DNA of 47,752 nucleotides from BJGO01 sp039810885 (GTDB lineage: Bacteria > Bacteroidota > Bacteroidia > Chitinophagales > UBA10324): contig JBDHXV010000019.1 of the NCBI GenBank assembly GCA_039810885.1, positions 1-47,752 of the forward strand, written 5' to 3'. A model generated the notes under the pieces. It was not told the DNA's origin, did no database searches, and saw nothing but the letters and a program-made list of their open reading frames with translations. Each line of letters starts with the position of its first letter. Positions within the stretch are counted from its first letter, which is position 1. Position numbers and translations under genes: made by a program. Positions 8,763 through 16,723 of this stretch are shown here, piece by piece.

Positions 8763-9737
8763 ATGGACAATACATTAAATCTGCTGGAGTTGATTAAGCT
8801 GATTTTGCGATGGAGAAAACCCATCCTGATTCTTTGCGGAATAACCCTTATTGCCTCTGCAATTATCACCGATCCACATATTATTAAACCGAAATACAAA
8901 AGCACCTCGATTTTTTTTGCTGCCAGCCCCAATATGACGAGCAGTCAAACCTTGTTTGTAGATAATAACGCTGAGTACTTTGGAAGCAGCGACGATATTG
9001 ACCGTCTGCTGTCTATTGCCAACAGCGCTCCACTAAAACACTACATCATCAACAAGTATAAGCTGTTTGAACACTACCGCATAGATTCTGCGAACACAGA
9101 CTATCCGAATTATAAAGTGACAAAGGAGTTAGAAGACAATTATTCTGCTGTTAGAAATGATAAAGGTGCTGTAGAAATCACCGTCTATGATATAGATAAG
9201 CAGCAGGCTGCTGATATGTGTAATGATATTGTTGCTAAGGTGGATGAAATGAATAACAATATTATTTTAGAAAACAAACGCCGTATTTTAGGAATATACG
9301 ATACGAAGTTGCATGAGAAACAAGAGCAGTTACAAGTATTGAACGATAGTATTGTTAAAGTGAAGATGATGATACAGAGAGTATCTGCACTTACGATATC
9401 GGATCGAAATAGTATGGCTGCTGCCACAGAGTTAAAAAGCCCGGAAATGTTGGATCAACAACTGAAGCTTTTAGAAGATCAAAAGAAAGCAGGCCTTAAA
9501 GAGTTAAATAATACCATAGGTCTGGCAGAACAATACAAGTCAACCATAAACAGCAATGTCCCCACTATTTTTACTCTTGAGAAGGCTTATCCTGCAGAAA
9601 AGAAATCAAAACCTATTCGCTGGATTATTGTTCTCGGAAGTTTGATAACTGCGTTTGCAGGATCTATAATTATGGCGTGGTGTATCGAAAAGTTCCGTTC
9701 GATCAAACAGGAATTGAGTCATGCAAAAGAGGCTTAA
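8763..9737 (+). CDS. Wzz-like polysaccharide chain-length determinant protein
   Basis: 324 aa with the Wzz layout: an N-terminal cytoplasmic LLELIKLILRWRKP, a membrane helix (ILILCGITLIASAII), a long periplasmic region rich in charged helices (about residues 120-275, with likely coiled coils around KLHEKQEQLQVLNDS), and a second membrane helix near the C-terminus (WIIVLGSLITAFAGSIIMAW) preceded by a Pro/Lys-rich AYPAEKKSKPIR. Such proteins set polymer length with Wzy. There is no cytoplasmic tyrosine-kinase domain, so it is the kinase-less type. The next gene, the ligase/polymerase, overlaps its end by 17 nt. Sequence identity to known Wzz proteins is expected to be low; the topology is the main evidence. 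Confidence 0.85.
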   Translation: MDNTLNLLELIKLILRWRKPILILCGITLIASAIITDPHIIKPKYKSTSIFFAASPNMTSSQTLFVDNNAEYFGSSDDIDRLLSIANSAPLKHYIINKYKLFEHYRIDSANTDYPNYKVTKELEDNYSAVRNDKGAVEITVYDIDKQQAADMCNDIVAKVDEMNNNIILENKRRILGIYDTKLHEKQEQLQVLNDSIVKVKMMIQRVSALTISDRNSMAAATELKSPEMLDQQLKLLEDQKKAGLKELNNTIGLAEQYKSTINSNVPTIFTLEKAYPAEKKSKPIRWIIVLGSLITAFAGSIIMAWCIEKFRSIKQELSHAKEA

Positions 9738-11187
9738 TGCTTTTGATTTAAGTCAGTTTTATTTTTTTGGGCTTACGCTTGTTGTCGGTATTGTTGCGGG
9801 AGTAGCTACAGACAATGCTTATTGGTTTGCTCTACCTTTAGCTATGCTGGGGCTGTATCTTGGCATCAACAGCATACATACTCTGTATTATGCTCTTTGT
9901 TTTTTCTTGCCATTATCAATCGAAGCCACACTTCCCGGCGGCTTCGGAATAGACTTTCCGGATGAGCTGTTTATGGTCGGGTTAATGTTGCTGACCATTG
10001 GCTTATTACTTTCCAATAATAAATATTATTCAAATGCGCTTGTTCTGAATCCTGTAACCAGTATTCTATTTATACAATTTGTGTGGATGATACTGGCTAC
10101 AATATTTTCATCTAATATTATTGTGAGTACCAAATTCACATTATCCAAGTTTTGGTACCTGATGACCTTTGTTGTATTAACGACAATGATTATAAAATCA
10201 ACTAAGGATTTTAAAATTATCTTTTGGTTAATTACTCTACCTCTTTTTTTTACTACAATATATACTCTAGTCCGCCATAGCCATGTGGGCTTTTCTTTTG
10301 CGAGTGTAAATAATACGATGTCTCCTTTTTTCAGAAATCATGTGAGTTATGCGGCTATGCTATCCGAATGGATACCCTTTGTGATACTCGGGTTTATGTG
10401 GTATAAACGTCATACCATTGGAAGGCAATTGCTAATAGTAATACTGCCGATAATGCTTGTCGGGGTTTTCTTCTCTTACACCCGTTCTGCATGGTTGGCA
10501 TTGCTCGCCGCCTTTGGTATTCAGATTATGATTCGTTTGAAATTAACTCGTTGGGCTGCTGCTGCGGGAGTAGTTGTTGTTGTTATTTTATTAGGTATTC
10601 TCTCTCGTGATTACTATTACATGCATTATGCGCCCAATTTTGAATCCACTATTTATCACGAAGATTTGAGCAGCCACTTGTCTTCTACTTACAAAATGGA
10701 AGATATATCCAGTGCCGAAAGAATTTATAGGTGGGTTGCCGGCCTTCGTATGAGTGCCGCAGAGCCCGTATGGGGATTTGGTCCCGGAAATTTTTACAAC
10801 TTCTATAAAGGCTATACCGTTAGCGCATTCAAGACCTATGTAAGTGCAAACCCTGAACACTCTACTGCACACAATTATTTTATTCTGACTTTGGTTGAAC
10901 AAGGCATCATCGGGTTATTGCTCTATGCCCTGCTAACAATCAGTGTGTTTGTGTATGGCGAATATTTATTTTATCGACTTAAAGAGCGTGAAGACCGCCT
11001 GTGGCTTATGGCCATAATGATGAGTATGGCGGCAATCTTAGTTAATAATACACTGAGCGACATGTTAGAAACAGACAAGGTGGGGTCTATATATTATATG
11101 AATCTTGCAATGATTGCCGTATTGGGATACAAGCATTACGGCTCACGAAAATCGGGTGCTCAGAAAACTGACGTCGTCATTAAATAA
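9721..11187 (+). CDS. O-antigen ligase / polymerase family protein (Wzy/WaaL type)
   Basis: A 488-aa membrane protein with many hydrophobic segments. The Wzy_C family signature is seen in SYTRSAWLALLAAF, then a large periplasmic loop with WGFGPGNFYNFYKG and the conserved histidine in EHSTAHNYFILTLVEQGIIG, then closing helices. It would either polymerise undecaprenol-linked repeat units or ligate glycan to a lipid; sequence does not separate the two. Its neighbours are a flippase and a Wzz-like protein, which favours polymerase, but no ligase is seen elsewhere in the window. The start overlaps the Wzz-like gene by 17 nt. Its last 45 bases overlap the end of the PP2C gene on the opposite strand. 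Confidence 0.87.
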   Translation: MQKRLNAFDLSQFYFFGLTLVVGIVAGVATDNAYWFALPLAMLGLYLGINSIHTLYYALCFFLPLSIEATLPGGFGIDFPDELFMVGLMLLTIGLLLSNNKYYSNALVLNPVTSILFIQFVWMILATIFSSNIIVSTKFTLSKFWYLMTFVVLTTMIIKSTKDFKIIFWLITLPLFFTTIYTLVRHSHVGFSFASVNNTMSPFFRNHVSYAAMLSEWIPFVILGFMWYKRHTIGRQLLIVILPIMLVGVFFSYTRSAWLALLAAFGIQIMIRLKLTRWAAAAGVVVVVILLGILSRDYYYMHYAPNFESTIYHEDLSSHLSSTYKMEDISSAERIYRWVAGLRMSAAEPVWGFGPGNFYNFYKGYTVSAFKTYVSANPEHSTAHNYFILTLVEQGIIGLLLYALLTISVFVYGEYLFYRLKEREDRLWLMAIMMSMAAILVNNTLSDMLETDKVGSIYYMNLAMIAVLGYKHYGSRKSGAQKTDVVIK

Positions 11188-12384
11188 CTGCTTCCCTTTG
11201 TATGTAATAATCTCATCAAGCATTAGCTTATTAAAATCCTTAACGGAATGTGCTTGATGACGTTGTACAAAATCTTTTAAGCGCGGTACGCCATATTGTT
11301 CTCCACGATCATCCTCAAGTTCGGTTAACCCATCTGTATAACAAAATAAGAAATCATTAGGCCGGATACTGATTTCACCCACGCTGATACTGGGTAATTT
11401 TTCGAACATCCCCAGTATGGTGCAGCCTTTCTCTAAAAGTTGAGCACCATCTTTGTTATAAAATACAGGAGGCGTGTGCCCTGCATTGATGTAATGTAAT
11501 TTTCTGTTGTATGTATTATAGCGGGCAAGGAATAGGGTAATAAACTTTTCGCCGCGTGTGATCTCATTAATTTTTATATTGAATAGCGTAATAAAATCTT
11601 TTAGAGAATCTTGTTGCATAATTAACGAACGCAGGCTCGCTTGAAAATTTGCCATTAACAATGCTGCCGCAATGCCATGACCGCTGATGTCTCCCATACA
11701 AAACATGAGTTCATCTTCATTCAGTTGCATAAAATCATAATAATCCCCGCCGATATCGAGGTGCGGCATGTAAATAGCATCCATTTCCATATATTCATTA
11801 GCCGGTAAGAGTTCTGGAATCAACATGGTTTGCATTTTACCCGCCAACTCTAATTCTTTTTTTATGCCCTGTTGTGTTAACTGTTCTTTAAACAGTTTTT
11901 TGTTTTCAATAGCAACAGCAATAATATTGATTAGAGTCTGAATAAAGTTTAGTCGATCTTCTTCACTTTCGCCTTTAAGATTTCCGGCATCGCCTAAAAA
12001 GCAAATAGCAATCGGGTGGGCTTTATGATAAACCGGAATCACTATTTTAAAGTCTTCAGCCAGTTTATGATGATTTTTTTTCAGATAACTTATATGCTTA
12101 AAACTCATTAGAGTTTCTTTTGAGAGCAAGGCTATTACTGAATCATTCACTCCATAACATCCGCTACACGCCCATTCGTCAAATTGTGTGAAAATCGCCA
12201 TCTTGCTTACTCCCATCTTCCCTTTCAGCGTATCCGAAAAAAGGCCAGTCAGTGCTTTTTGTGATAAGTTGCTGTTTATCGCTTGGGTAATCTCAAGCAA
12301 TGCTTTCAACTGGATCGTTTTCAACTGTAGCTTTTCTTGCAGTTGAAGTACATCTGTGACAGTATCTGCTGTTTTAACAACCAT
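11143..12384 (-). CDS. GAF domain plus PP2C/SpoIIE-type serine phosphatase
   Basis: 413 aa. A short N-terminal helix (VLQLQEKLQLKTIQLKALLEI) leads into a GAF-like sensor (about 25-165), a linker helix (about 165-190) and a PPM/SpoIIE catalytic domain (195-413). Metal-binding and core motifs are present: GGDYYDF (212-218), GDISGHGIAAA (231-241), INAGHTPP, YTDGLTE and FNDDVSFL near the end. Such phosphatases remove phosphate from serine or threonine on STAS-type anti-anti-sigma proteins, or act as stress or cell-cycle switches. No STAS protein is seen nearby. It lies 32 nt after the OppC-like gene on the same strand and may belong to that operon. Its final 45 nt overlap the ligase gene, and the conserved NDD falls inside the overlap, so both ends are real. 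Confidence 0.9.
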   Translation of the reverse strand: MVVKTADTVTDVLQLQEKLQLKTIQLKALLEITQAINSNLSQKALTGLFSDTLKGKMGVSKMAIFTQFDEWACSGCYGVNDSVIALLSKETLMSFKHISYLKKNHHKLAEDFKIVIPVYHKAHPIAICFLGDAGNLKGESEEDRLNFIQTLINIIAVAIENKKLFKEQLTQQGIKKELELAGKMQTMLIPELLPANEYMEMDAIYMPHLDIGGDYYDFMQLNEDELMFCMGDISGHGIAAALLMANFQASLRSLIMQQDSLKDFITLFNIKINEITRGEKFITLFLARYNTYNRKLHYINAGHTPPVFYNKDGAQLLEKGCTILGMFEKLPSISVGEISIRPNDFLFCYTDGLTELEDDRGEQYGVPRLKDFVQRHQAHSVKDFNKLMLDEIITYKGKQLFNDDVSFLSTRFS

Positions 12385-12416
12385 GATTTTTAATCAATAC
12401 AAAGTAGTAACGTATT

Positions 12417-13544
12417 TTATGAAAGTTTCGTCTTCACATCTAACGCATCCCGTAGCCCATTGCCTATTAAATTCAACAACAGTACAAGAAACATAATGGC
12501 AAAGCCGGGTATAAGTGCAAGATAAGGCCTGTCTGAAACGATGTACCCATAATAATCCCGAATCATGCTGCCCCAAGATGGTGCCGGCGGCTGCACTCCA
12601 ATGCCTAAGAAACTAAGCCCTGCTTCAAGTAAGATTGCTGTTGCAAAATTAGATGCAGCAATAACCAATATAGGCCCTATAATATTCGGAAGGATGTGTT
12701 TGAAAATGATACGAATGCTGCCAAAGCCAAGGCTGTGAGCGGCCTCAATATATTGTTCTTGCTTAATTGCCATAACCTGGCCGCGAATAAGTCGAGCAGC
12801 ACTTACCCAAATGGTTAACCCCACTGCAATAAATATTTGCCAAAAACCTTTTCCTAAGACAATAGTTAATGCAAATACAAGTAGCACGGTAGGAATAGCC
12901 CAAATAACATTGATTAACCATTGAATGATTTTATCGACAGGCCCGCCATAATAGCCTGCAATAGCTCCTAGCAGAATACCGATGGTTAGGGAAATAAATA
13001 CGGCAACCAATCCTACGCTTAACGAAATTCTTAATCCCAGCATAAGTCTCGTCAAAGTGTCGCGCCCAAGATTATCTGTGCCCAGCCAATGGTGTTGTAC
13101 ATATATTGCTTGCTCAAGGTTTGCAATAGCTTGTGTGTATAGTTCAGCCGTAGGAAGCTTTATTAAGGTGTCCTGTAACCCTTCTCCCAGAAAGACAGTC
13201 ATGTACAATGTATCATTTACAACAGCATATTTATCGAGAACATAGTAAGAGTAGTTGCTATTATCTCCTACTAACCACACCCATCTCAAGTGCTGTTTGT
13301 CGTTAGGCAATCGCAAGATCATGTTCTTACTCCATGGTTTTTGAAATGCAAGAGAAGGGATTATTCTATTGCCTTCAATTGTGTTATCCGGTGTAATTCC
13401 ATAGCCGAGGATTGCTATGATGATACATGCTAACATTAGATATAGCGATACCCATGCCCATCTGTTCTTTTTAAATCGCCTCCACGTTTGCGATGTCGGT
13501 GAATTACCCGTCGTTATTTTTTTCTTATTAAAACGTATAAACAT
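12417..13544 (-). CDS. OppC/DppC-like ABC transporter permease
   Basis: 375 aa. N-terminal OppC_N region (WRRFKKNRWAWVSLYLML, first helix), a periplasmic insertion of about 110 residues (roughly 50-155) before the conserved HHWLGTDNLGRDTLTR, then five further membrane segments. The EAA loop that contacts the ATPase is EAAHSLGFGS...HILPN, and the C-terminal GLSFLGIGVQPPAPSWG is diagnostic of peptide/nickel permeases. It would form a heterodimer with an OppB-type partner, fed by a substrate-binding protein and two ATPases. None of these is in the window, which is unusual. The gene starts within the TGATG stop-start overlap of the preceding small gene, so it is translationally coupled. Substrate is unknown. 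Confidence 0.92.
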   Translation of the reverse strand: MFIRFNKKKITTGNSPTSQTWRRFKKNRWAWVSLYLMLACIIIAILGYGITPDNTIEGNRIIPSLAFQKPWSKNMILRLPNDKQHLRWVWLVGDNSNYSYYVLDKYAVVNDTLYMTVFLGEGLQDTLIKLPTAELYTQAIANLEQAIYVQHHWLGTDNLGRDTLTRLMLGLRISLSVGLVAVFISLTIGILLGAIAGYYGGPVDKIIQWLINVIWAIPTVLLVFALTIVLGKGFWQIFIAVGLTIWVSAARLIRGQVMAIKQEQYIEAAHSLGFGSIRIIFKHILPNIIGPILVIAASNFATAILLEAGLSFLGIGVQPPAPSWGSMIRDYYGYIVSDRPYLALIPGFAIMFLVLLLNLIGNGLRDALDVKTKLS

Positions 13545-13810
13545 CAGCGTCCGTTATGAATAATCAAACCTTGTTTTGTAATTACGTACGATGAGGTGTG
13601 CAACCGTTCGAGATTTATTTCCTCACAGAAATCATACTCTTTAGATTGTTCATTATAGATAAGTTGATGTATCAATCGTAATTCTAATAGCTGTTTAAGT
13701 TCCGCATCTAGCTCGGCTCCTGTCAAAGACAAATTCTGGCACAATGCATAATATTCCATTGTAAAATAAAGCTGATCCAGCAATTCAAATTGAATATTAG
13801 TGAGTGTCAT
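13544..13810 (-). CDS. Small uncharacterised protein of the overlapping operon
   Basis: 88 aa from the ATG at 13810, which overlaps the GT2 stop as ATGA; the frame is open eight codons further, but this coupled start is preferred. The stop shares one base with the OppC-like start (TGATG), so the gene is wedged between its neighbours. The protein is soluble, Leu- and Glu-rich, with helix-turn-helix-like spacing (ELLDQLYFT, LTGAELDAELKQLLELRL) followed by strands ending TKQGLIIHNGR, which is reminiscent of a winged helix. I do not recognise the family; a DNA-binding role is only a guess from shape. Confidence 0.7.
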   Translation of the reverse strand: MTLTNIQFELLDQLYFTMEYYALCQNLSLTGAELDAELKQLLELRLIHQLIYNEQSKEYDFCEEINLERLHTSSYVITKQGLIIHNGR

Positions 13811-14955
13811 CGGTAAAGTTTTCTGCCTTTCCAACGTACCGGTATGAAAAGAGCCACGGCCCCTGTAATCAAAACATACATTAGATGGAAAAACTGTGCG
13901 GGTAAAAATAGTTGGAGCAATCTCGTCTTCTTAAAAAAGTTTAGCACACGCCGGAGGTAAACGAAGTCTATAAAGCTCTTTGCCAACAATGCTCCTGCAA
14001 GCCATTTGATTAGTATAGGATGAACCGCAGCGAAAATCAATAAGAAGGGGAACGAGAGATAGTAAGTGTAAAACATGATAATTACGAATAGTGTGGCGAT
14101 ATTTCTATAGCTCGCCGTTTTTGAAGCCCAACGAATTCGTTGATTCATAAAATCAAGCAAGCTATCTTCTGCATGCGTTGTAATGAGACTTTCTATTGAT
14201 TTATTAAATGAGATCTTGGCTCCGTAACGATTAAACTTATGTAACAGAAAAATATCATCTCCTGACGATATTTGTTTTGAATCTTCAAATCCATTAACGT
14301 CAAAGAAAAGTTTTTTTCTAAATGCAAAATTAGCCCCATTAGCAAGTATGGGGTGTCCAAGACCAATAGTTGAAGCTGTCAGAGCCAAGAATGACCACAA
14401 GTCCAACGCTTGTAGATTATTAAAATATTTGTCTGATTCTTCAATACAAACTGTACCGCAAATAACATCGGCCTTTAATTCTTCAAATGCGCTCATAGTA
14501 CTGCGAACCCAGTGAGGAGAGGCGATGCAATCTGCATCAGTAAGCAATATGTATTCGCCTTGCGCTTGTTGAATGCCATACTCGAGGCACTGCTTTTTTC
14601 CGCTTCTAATAGAGTCTTCCTCAGCAATATCTTTTAACCGAAGCACTTTTACTTGTGAGAATGTTGTGGCAATTTGATAAGAATTGTCTGTACTGAAATC
14701 ATCAACAACAATTATTTCTGTTTGTGCTTCAGGATAGGATTGTTGCAATAGACTTCGAATGCAGGCCTCTATGTTCGACTCTTCGTTTCGGGCTGCAATA
14801 ACAATACTGATTATGGGGGTTGATTTAGGCACCCCACGCTGTACAGTATGTCGGTCCCAACTATAGATAAGAAGGAGAATGCACACATAATAAATTCCAC
14901 TTAAGAGCAATATCGGCAATAGATAGCACCACATCCGTTTATAATCGTTCCGCAA
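13807..14955 (-). CDS. GT2-type glycosyltransferase, membrane-bound
   Basis: 382 aa. One N-terminal hydrophobic segment (LLPILLLSGIYYVCILLLIY), a GT-A catalytic domain and three or four C-terminal helices. The motifs of processive or membrane GT2 enzymes are clear: VDDFSTD (84-90), DAD (140-142) for metal and nucleotide, GDD (232-234) and QRIRW (272-276). Substrate is unknown; such enzymes make polysaccharides or modify lipids at the cytoplasmic face. The start overlaps the hydrolase gene by 17 nt, or a second Met at 14934 would leave a gap of four bases; the end overlaps the next small gene (ATGA). It sits inside an operon with YtxH and holin-like membrane proteins and no other polysaccharide genes. 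Confidence 0.88.
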   Translation of the reverse strand: MRNDYKRMWCYLLPILLLSGIYYVCILLLIYSWDRHTVQRGVPKSTPIISIVIAARNEESNIEACIRSLLQQSYPEAQTEIIVVDDFSTDNSYQIATTFSQVKVLRLKDIAEEDSIRSGKKQCLEYGIQQAQGEYILLTDADCIASPHWVRSTMSAFEELKADVICGTVCIEESDKYFNNLQALDLWSFLALTASTIGLGHPILANGANFAFRKKLFFDVNGFEDSKQISSGDDIFLLHKFNRYGAKISFNKSIESLITTHAEDSLLDFMNQRIRWASKTASYRNIATLFVIIMFYTYYLSFPFLLIFAAVHPILIKWLAGALLAKSFIDFVYLRRVLNFFKKTRLLQLFLPAQFFHLMYVLITGAVALFIPVRWKGRKLYR

Positions 14956-15748
14956 GATACGGATTCAGATAATCCTTTAACAGATAATGACCCTTATCAA
15001 TAACTAGCAACTCAGCACTTGTTAAATTAGTACAAAACCGCTTTCCAAATGCCGGCTTGATAATGCGATCATATTTCCCAACCACGACAAGCACTTTTGT
15101 CTGATGCTGCTTAATCAAAGCTTGAAGCTCGCCTCTTTTTCTTTCATACCCTCGAAGACAGTTCCATATATCCCAGACTAATCTGCGTTTTTGCTCGCTG
15201 TCTAATTGCTTTTGTATGAAAAGTGCATATTGTTTTTGTATGATATGAGTATATCTGAGTATGCGAACAAATCTCAGGAATGTATTTGGGCGAAGTAAGA
15301 TGTGTTTAAACATTTGCCTGCCCCACTTGGGATATATGGCTATGTTATACCAAATGTTATTCTTCAATCCATCAGGAGCGAATAAGAACATGCGCTCAAC
15401 CCTTTCGGGTAGTCTATGATAAAGAGCAAGTGCTACTTTCCCTCCAAGGCTAAAGCCCGCTAAAGAGAATTGTTCTTGCTGATATAGCTTTAAGATAAAC
15501 TCAATAAAGCCTAGTAATTCATTTAGGGTTAATGGTTCGCCCTCTCCCCATTTGGTCTGCCCATGAAAAGGCAAGTCAACTGAAATTATCGTATATAATT
15601 TCCCCATCGAGGATTCCAGTATTTTAAATACCCCTGCGTGATCTCCGAATCCATGAAAGGCAAATAGTACTGGATTTCCTTCGCCTAATATGAGATAGTG
15701 CAATTGCTTCTCTCCAATAGAATAAAAATGGCTTTCTGCACCGATCAA
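14939..15748 (-). CDS. Alpha/beta hydrolase with a non-ATG start
   Basis: 269 aa with the usual order: oxyanion region FHGFGDHAG (31-39), nucleophile elbow GFSLGG with Ser100, an acid in GKYDRII and the catalytic His in KGHYLL near the end. The cap region (about 125-200) is rich in basic and aromatic residues. The substrate is unknown; it is most like small esterases or MhpC-type hydrolases. The start must be TTG at 15748, because in the same frame the TAG stop of the preceding gene lies just one codon upstream, and the first internal Met (residue 48) would remove the oxyanion loop. See the finding on this junction. The GT2 gene overlaps its last 17 bases. Confidence 0.85.
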   Translation of the reverse strand: MIGAESHFYSIGEKQLHYLILGEGNPVLFAFHGFGDHAGVFKILESSMGKLYTIISVDLPFHGQTKWGEGEPLTLNELLGFIEFILKLYQQEQFSLAGFSLGGKVALALYHRLPERVERMFLFAPDGLKNNIWYNIAIYPKWGRQMFKHILLRPNTFLRFVRILRYTHIIQKQYALFIQKQLDSEQKRRLVWDIWNCLRGYERKRGELQALIKQHQTKVLVVVGKYDRIIKPAFGKRFCTNLTSAELLVIDKGHYLLKDYLNPYLAERL

Positions 15749-15751
15749 TTT

Positions 15752-16069
15752 CTATTTGAATATTTTCTTAAAATATTTAAGCCCAAGAGGCAGAGCCACA
15801 GCCAGCGCTGCTTGAAACAAGTCACTACGCATGTTGCTCTTTCGTTCATTTTCATTATCGTCAACGTTGTTCCTTGTCCAGGTTCGCATCGTCTGCTTTG
15901 CACTCACATTAAACACCCTTTTCAATAGATTCTCAAGAATAAGGCTTCCGGCGTTATGTTGATAATAGGTTACACGCTCATTCATTTTATTTTCAAGCGA
16001 ACGACACTCCCCCCGTAACAAATCAATTCGTTGCTGTAAACTTTTTAAGTCATGAATTTCCGTTCCCAT
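15752..16069 (-). CDS. Small hypothetical protein of the YtxH/holin operon
   Basis: 105 aa. The N-terminal half is a predicted coiled coil (LKSLQQRIDLLRGECRSLENKMNER region), and the last 25 residues are hydrophobic and basic (LFQAALAVALPLGLKYFKKIFK), probably one membrane segment with a positive tail. I do not recognise a named family, although small proteins of this build often follow holin-like genes in Bacteroidota. The ATG at 16069 overlaps the holin-like gene by 20 nt. The TAG stop at 15752-15754 is in frame with the next gene, the hydrolase. It is likely membrane-associated; function unknown. Confidence 0.72.
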   Translation of the reverse strand: MGTEIHDLKSLQQRIDLLRGECRSLENKMNERVTYYQHNAGSLILENLLKRVFNVSAKQTMRTWTRNNVDDNENERKSNMRSDLFQAALAVALPLGLKYFKKIFK

Positions 16070-16421
16070 TGCGATTCTTAAAAAATGAAGTGATAAATTG
16101 ATTTGCTAAAAATTTTTCAGCTATGCTGTTTCTGTTTACATATAAGAGCAAAAAGAAGAATAAATACACGATGGATACAATGCCAAACCCCAACGTGTAA
16201 TTTCTAAATTTTTCTGACAGCACCAATGCTACGAGCAGGCTTAACATGATGATTGCAATAAAAAGAACAAACATCAAAAGAAAATAAACTAAAAAGAGAG
16301 ATAATACACGGGCACTAATATCTGCAGCTTCTAGCTTTACAAGTTCTATTCGCTTAGAGATATAGTGCTGGATTATTTTGCGCAAACTCTCTTCATCCTG
16401 AGATGTTTCAGATTCATTCAT
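16050..16421 (-). CDS. Phage-holin-like two-helix membrane protein
   Basis: 123 aa with a charged N-terminal helix (SLRKIIQHYISKRIELVKLEA) and two strong membrane segments (about 45-70 and 75-97), the layout of the holin-superfamily protein that is common in Bacteroidota next to YtxH genes. Despite the name, there is no phage context here, so a lysis role is not suggested; it is more likely an envelope stress or structural protein. The ATGA overlap with the YtxH gene (16418-16421) and the 20-nt overlap with the next gene show translational coupling. Confidence 0.83.
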   Translation of the reverse strand: MNESETSQDEESLRKIIQHYISKRIELVKLEAADISARVLSLFLVYFLLMFVLFIAIIMLSLLVALVLSEKFRNYTLGFGIVSIVYLFFFLLLYVNRNSIAEKFLANQFITSFFKNRNGNGNS

Positions 16422-16654
16422 GATTTCTGTTGGCTAAGATTATCAATGATTTTTTCTGCAGTATCTACTAAATCGTGAACAGCTCGCTTTCCTTTTTCGA
16501 ATCGTTCATCTAATTGATCTTTTATTTCCGAAGCCTTTTCTTTCATTTGATCTACTGTTTTTTCGCCTTCCTCGGTAGTTAAGAAATAAGCAATGGCAGC
16601 CCCTACGGATGCACCAAGTGCAAAAGCGAGGGCAAGTTTTGATTTATCGTTCAT
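16418..16654 (-). CDS. YtxH domain protein
   Basis: 78 aa: a glycine-rich N-terminal membrane helix (LALAFALGASVGAAIAYFL) followed by a TEEGEKT turn and a long charged amphipathic helix (KASEIKDQLDERFEKGKR...AEKIIDNLSQQK). This is the YtxH pattern of general-stress, membrane-anchored small proteins. It is the first gene of the minus-strand string that runs down to the OppC-like gene and perhaps PP2C. The next gene starts inside its stop codon (ATGA). A weak -7 like TAACTTTA lies upstream on the minus strand. Confidence 0.87.
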   Translation of the reverse strand: MNDKSKLALAFALGASVGAAIAYFLTTEEGEKTVDQMKEKASEIKDQLDERFEKGKRAVHDLVDTAEKIIDNLSQQKS

Positions 16655-16723
16655 AACGTATTGTTATCTTGATATAAAGTTAAATGATATCGTTGAAGAT
16701 TTTGTTAACTTTCTTTGCTGAAT

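Noticed and set aside
16050..16421. Holin-like gene as a sign of prophage
   Set aside because: No integrase, lysis, structural or packaging genes are around it; this holin-superfamily protein is common in Bacteroidota chromosomes next to YtxH.
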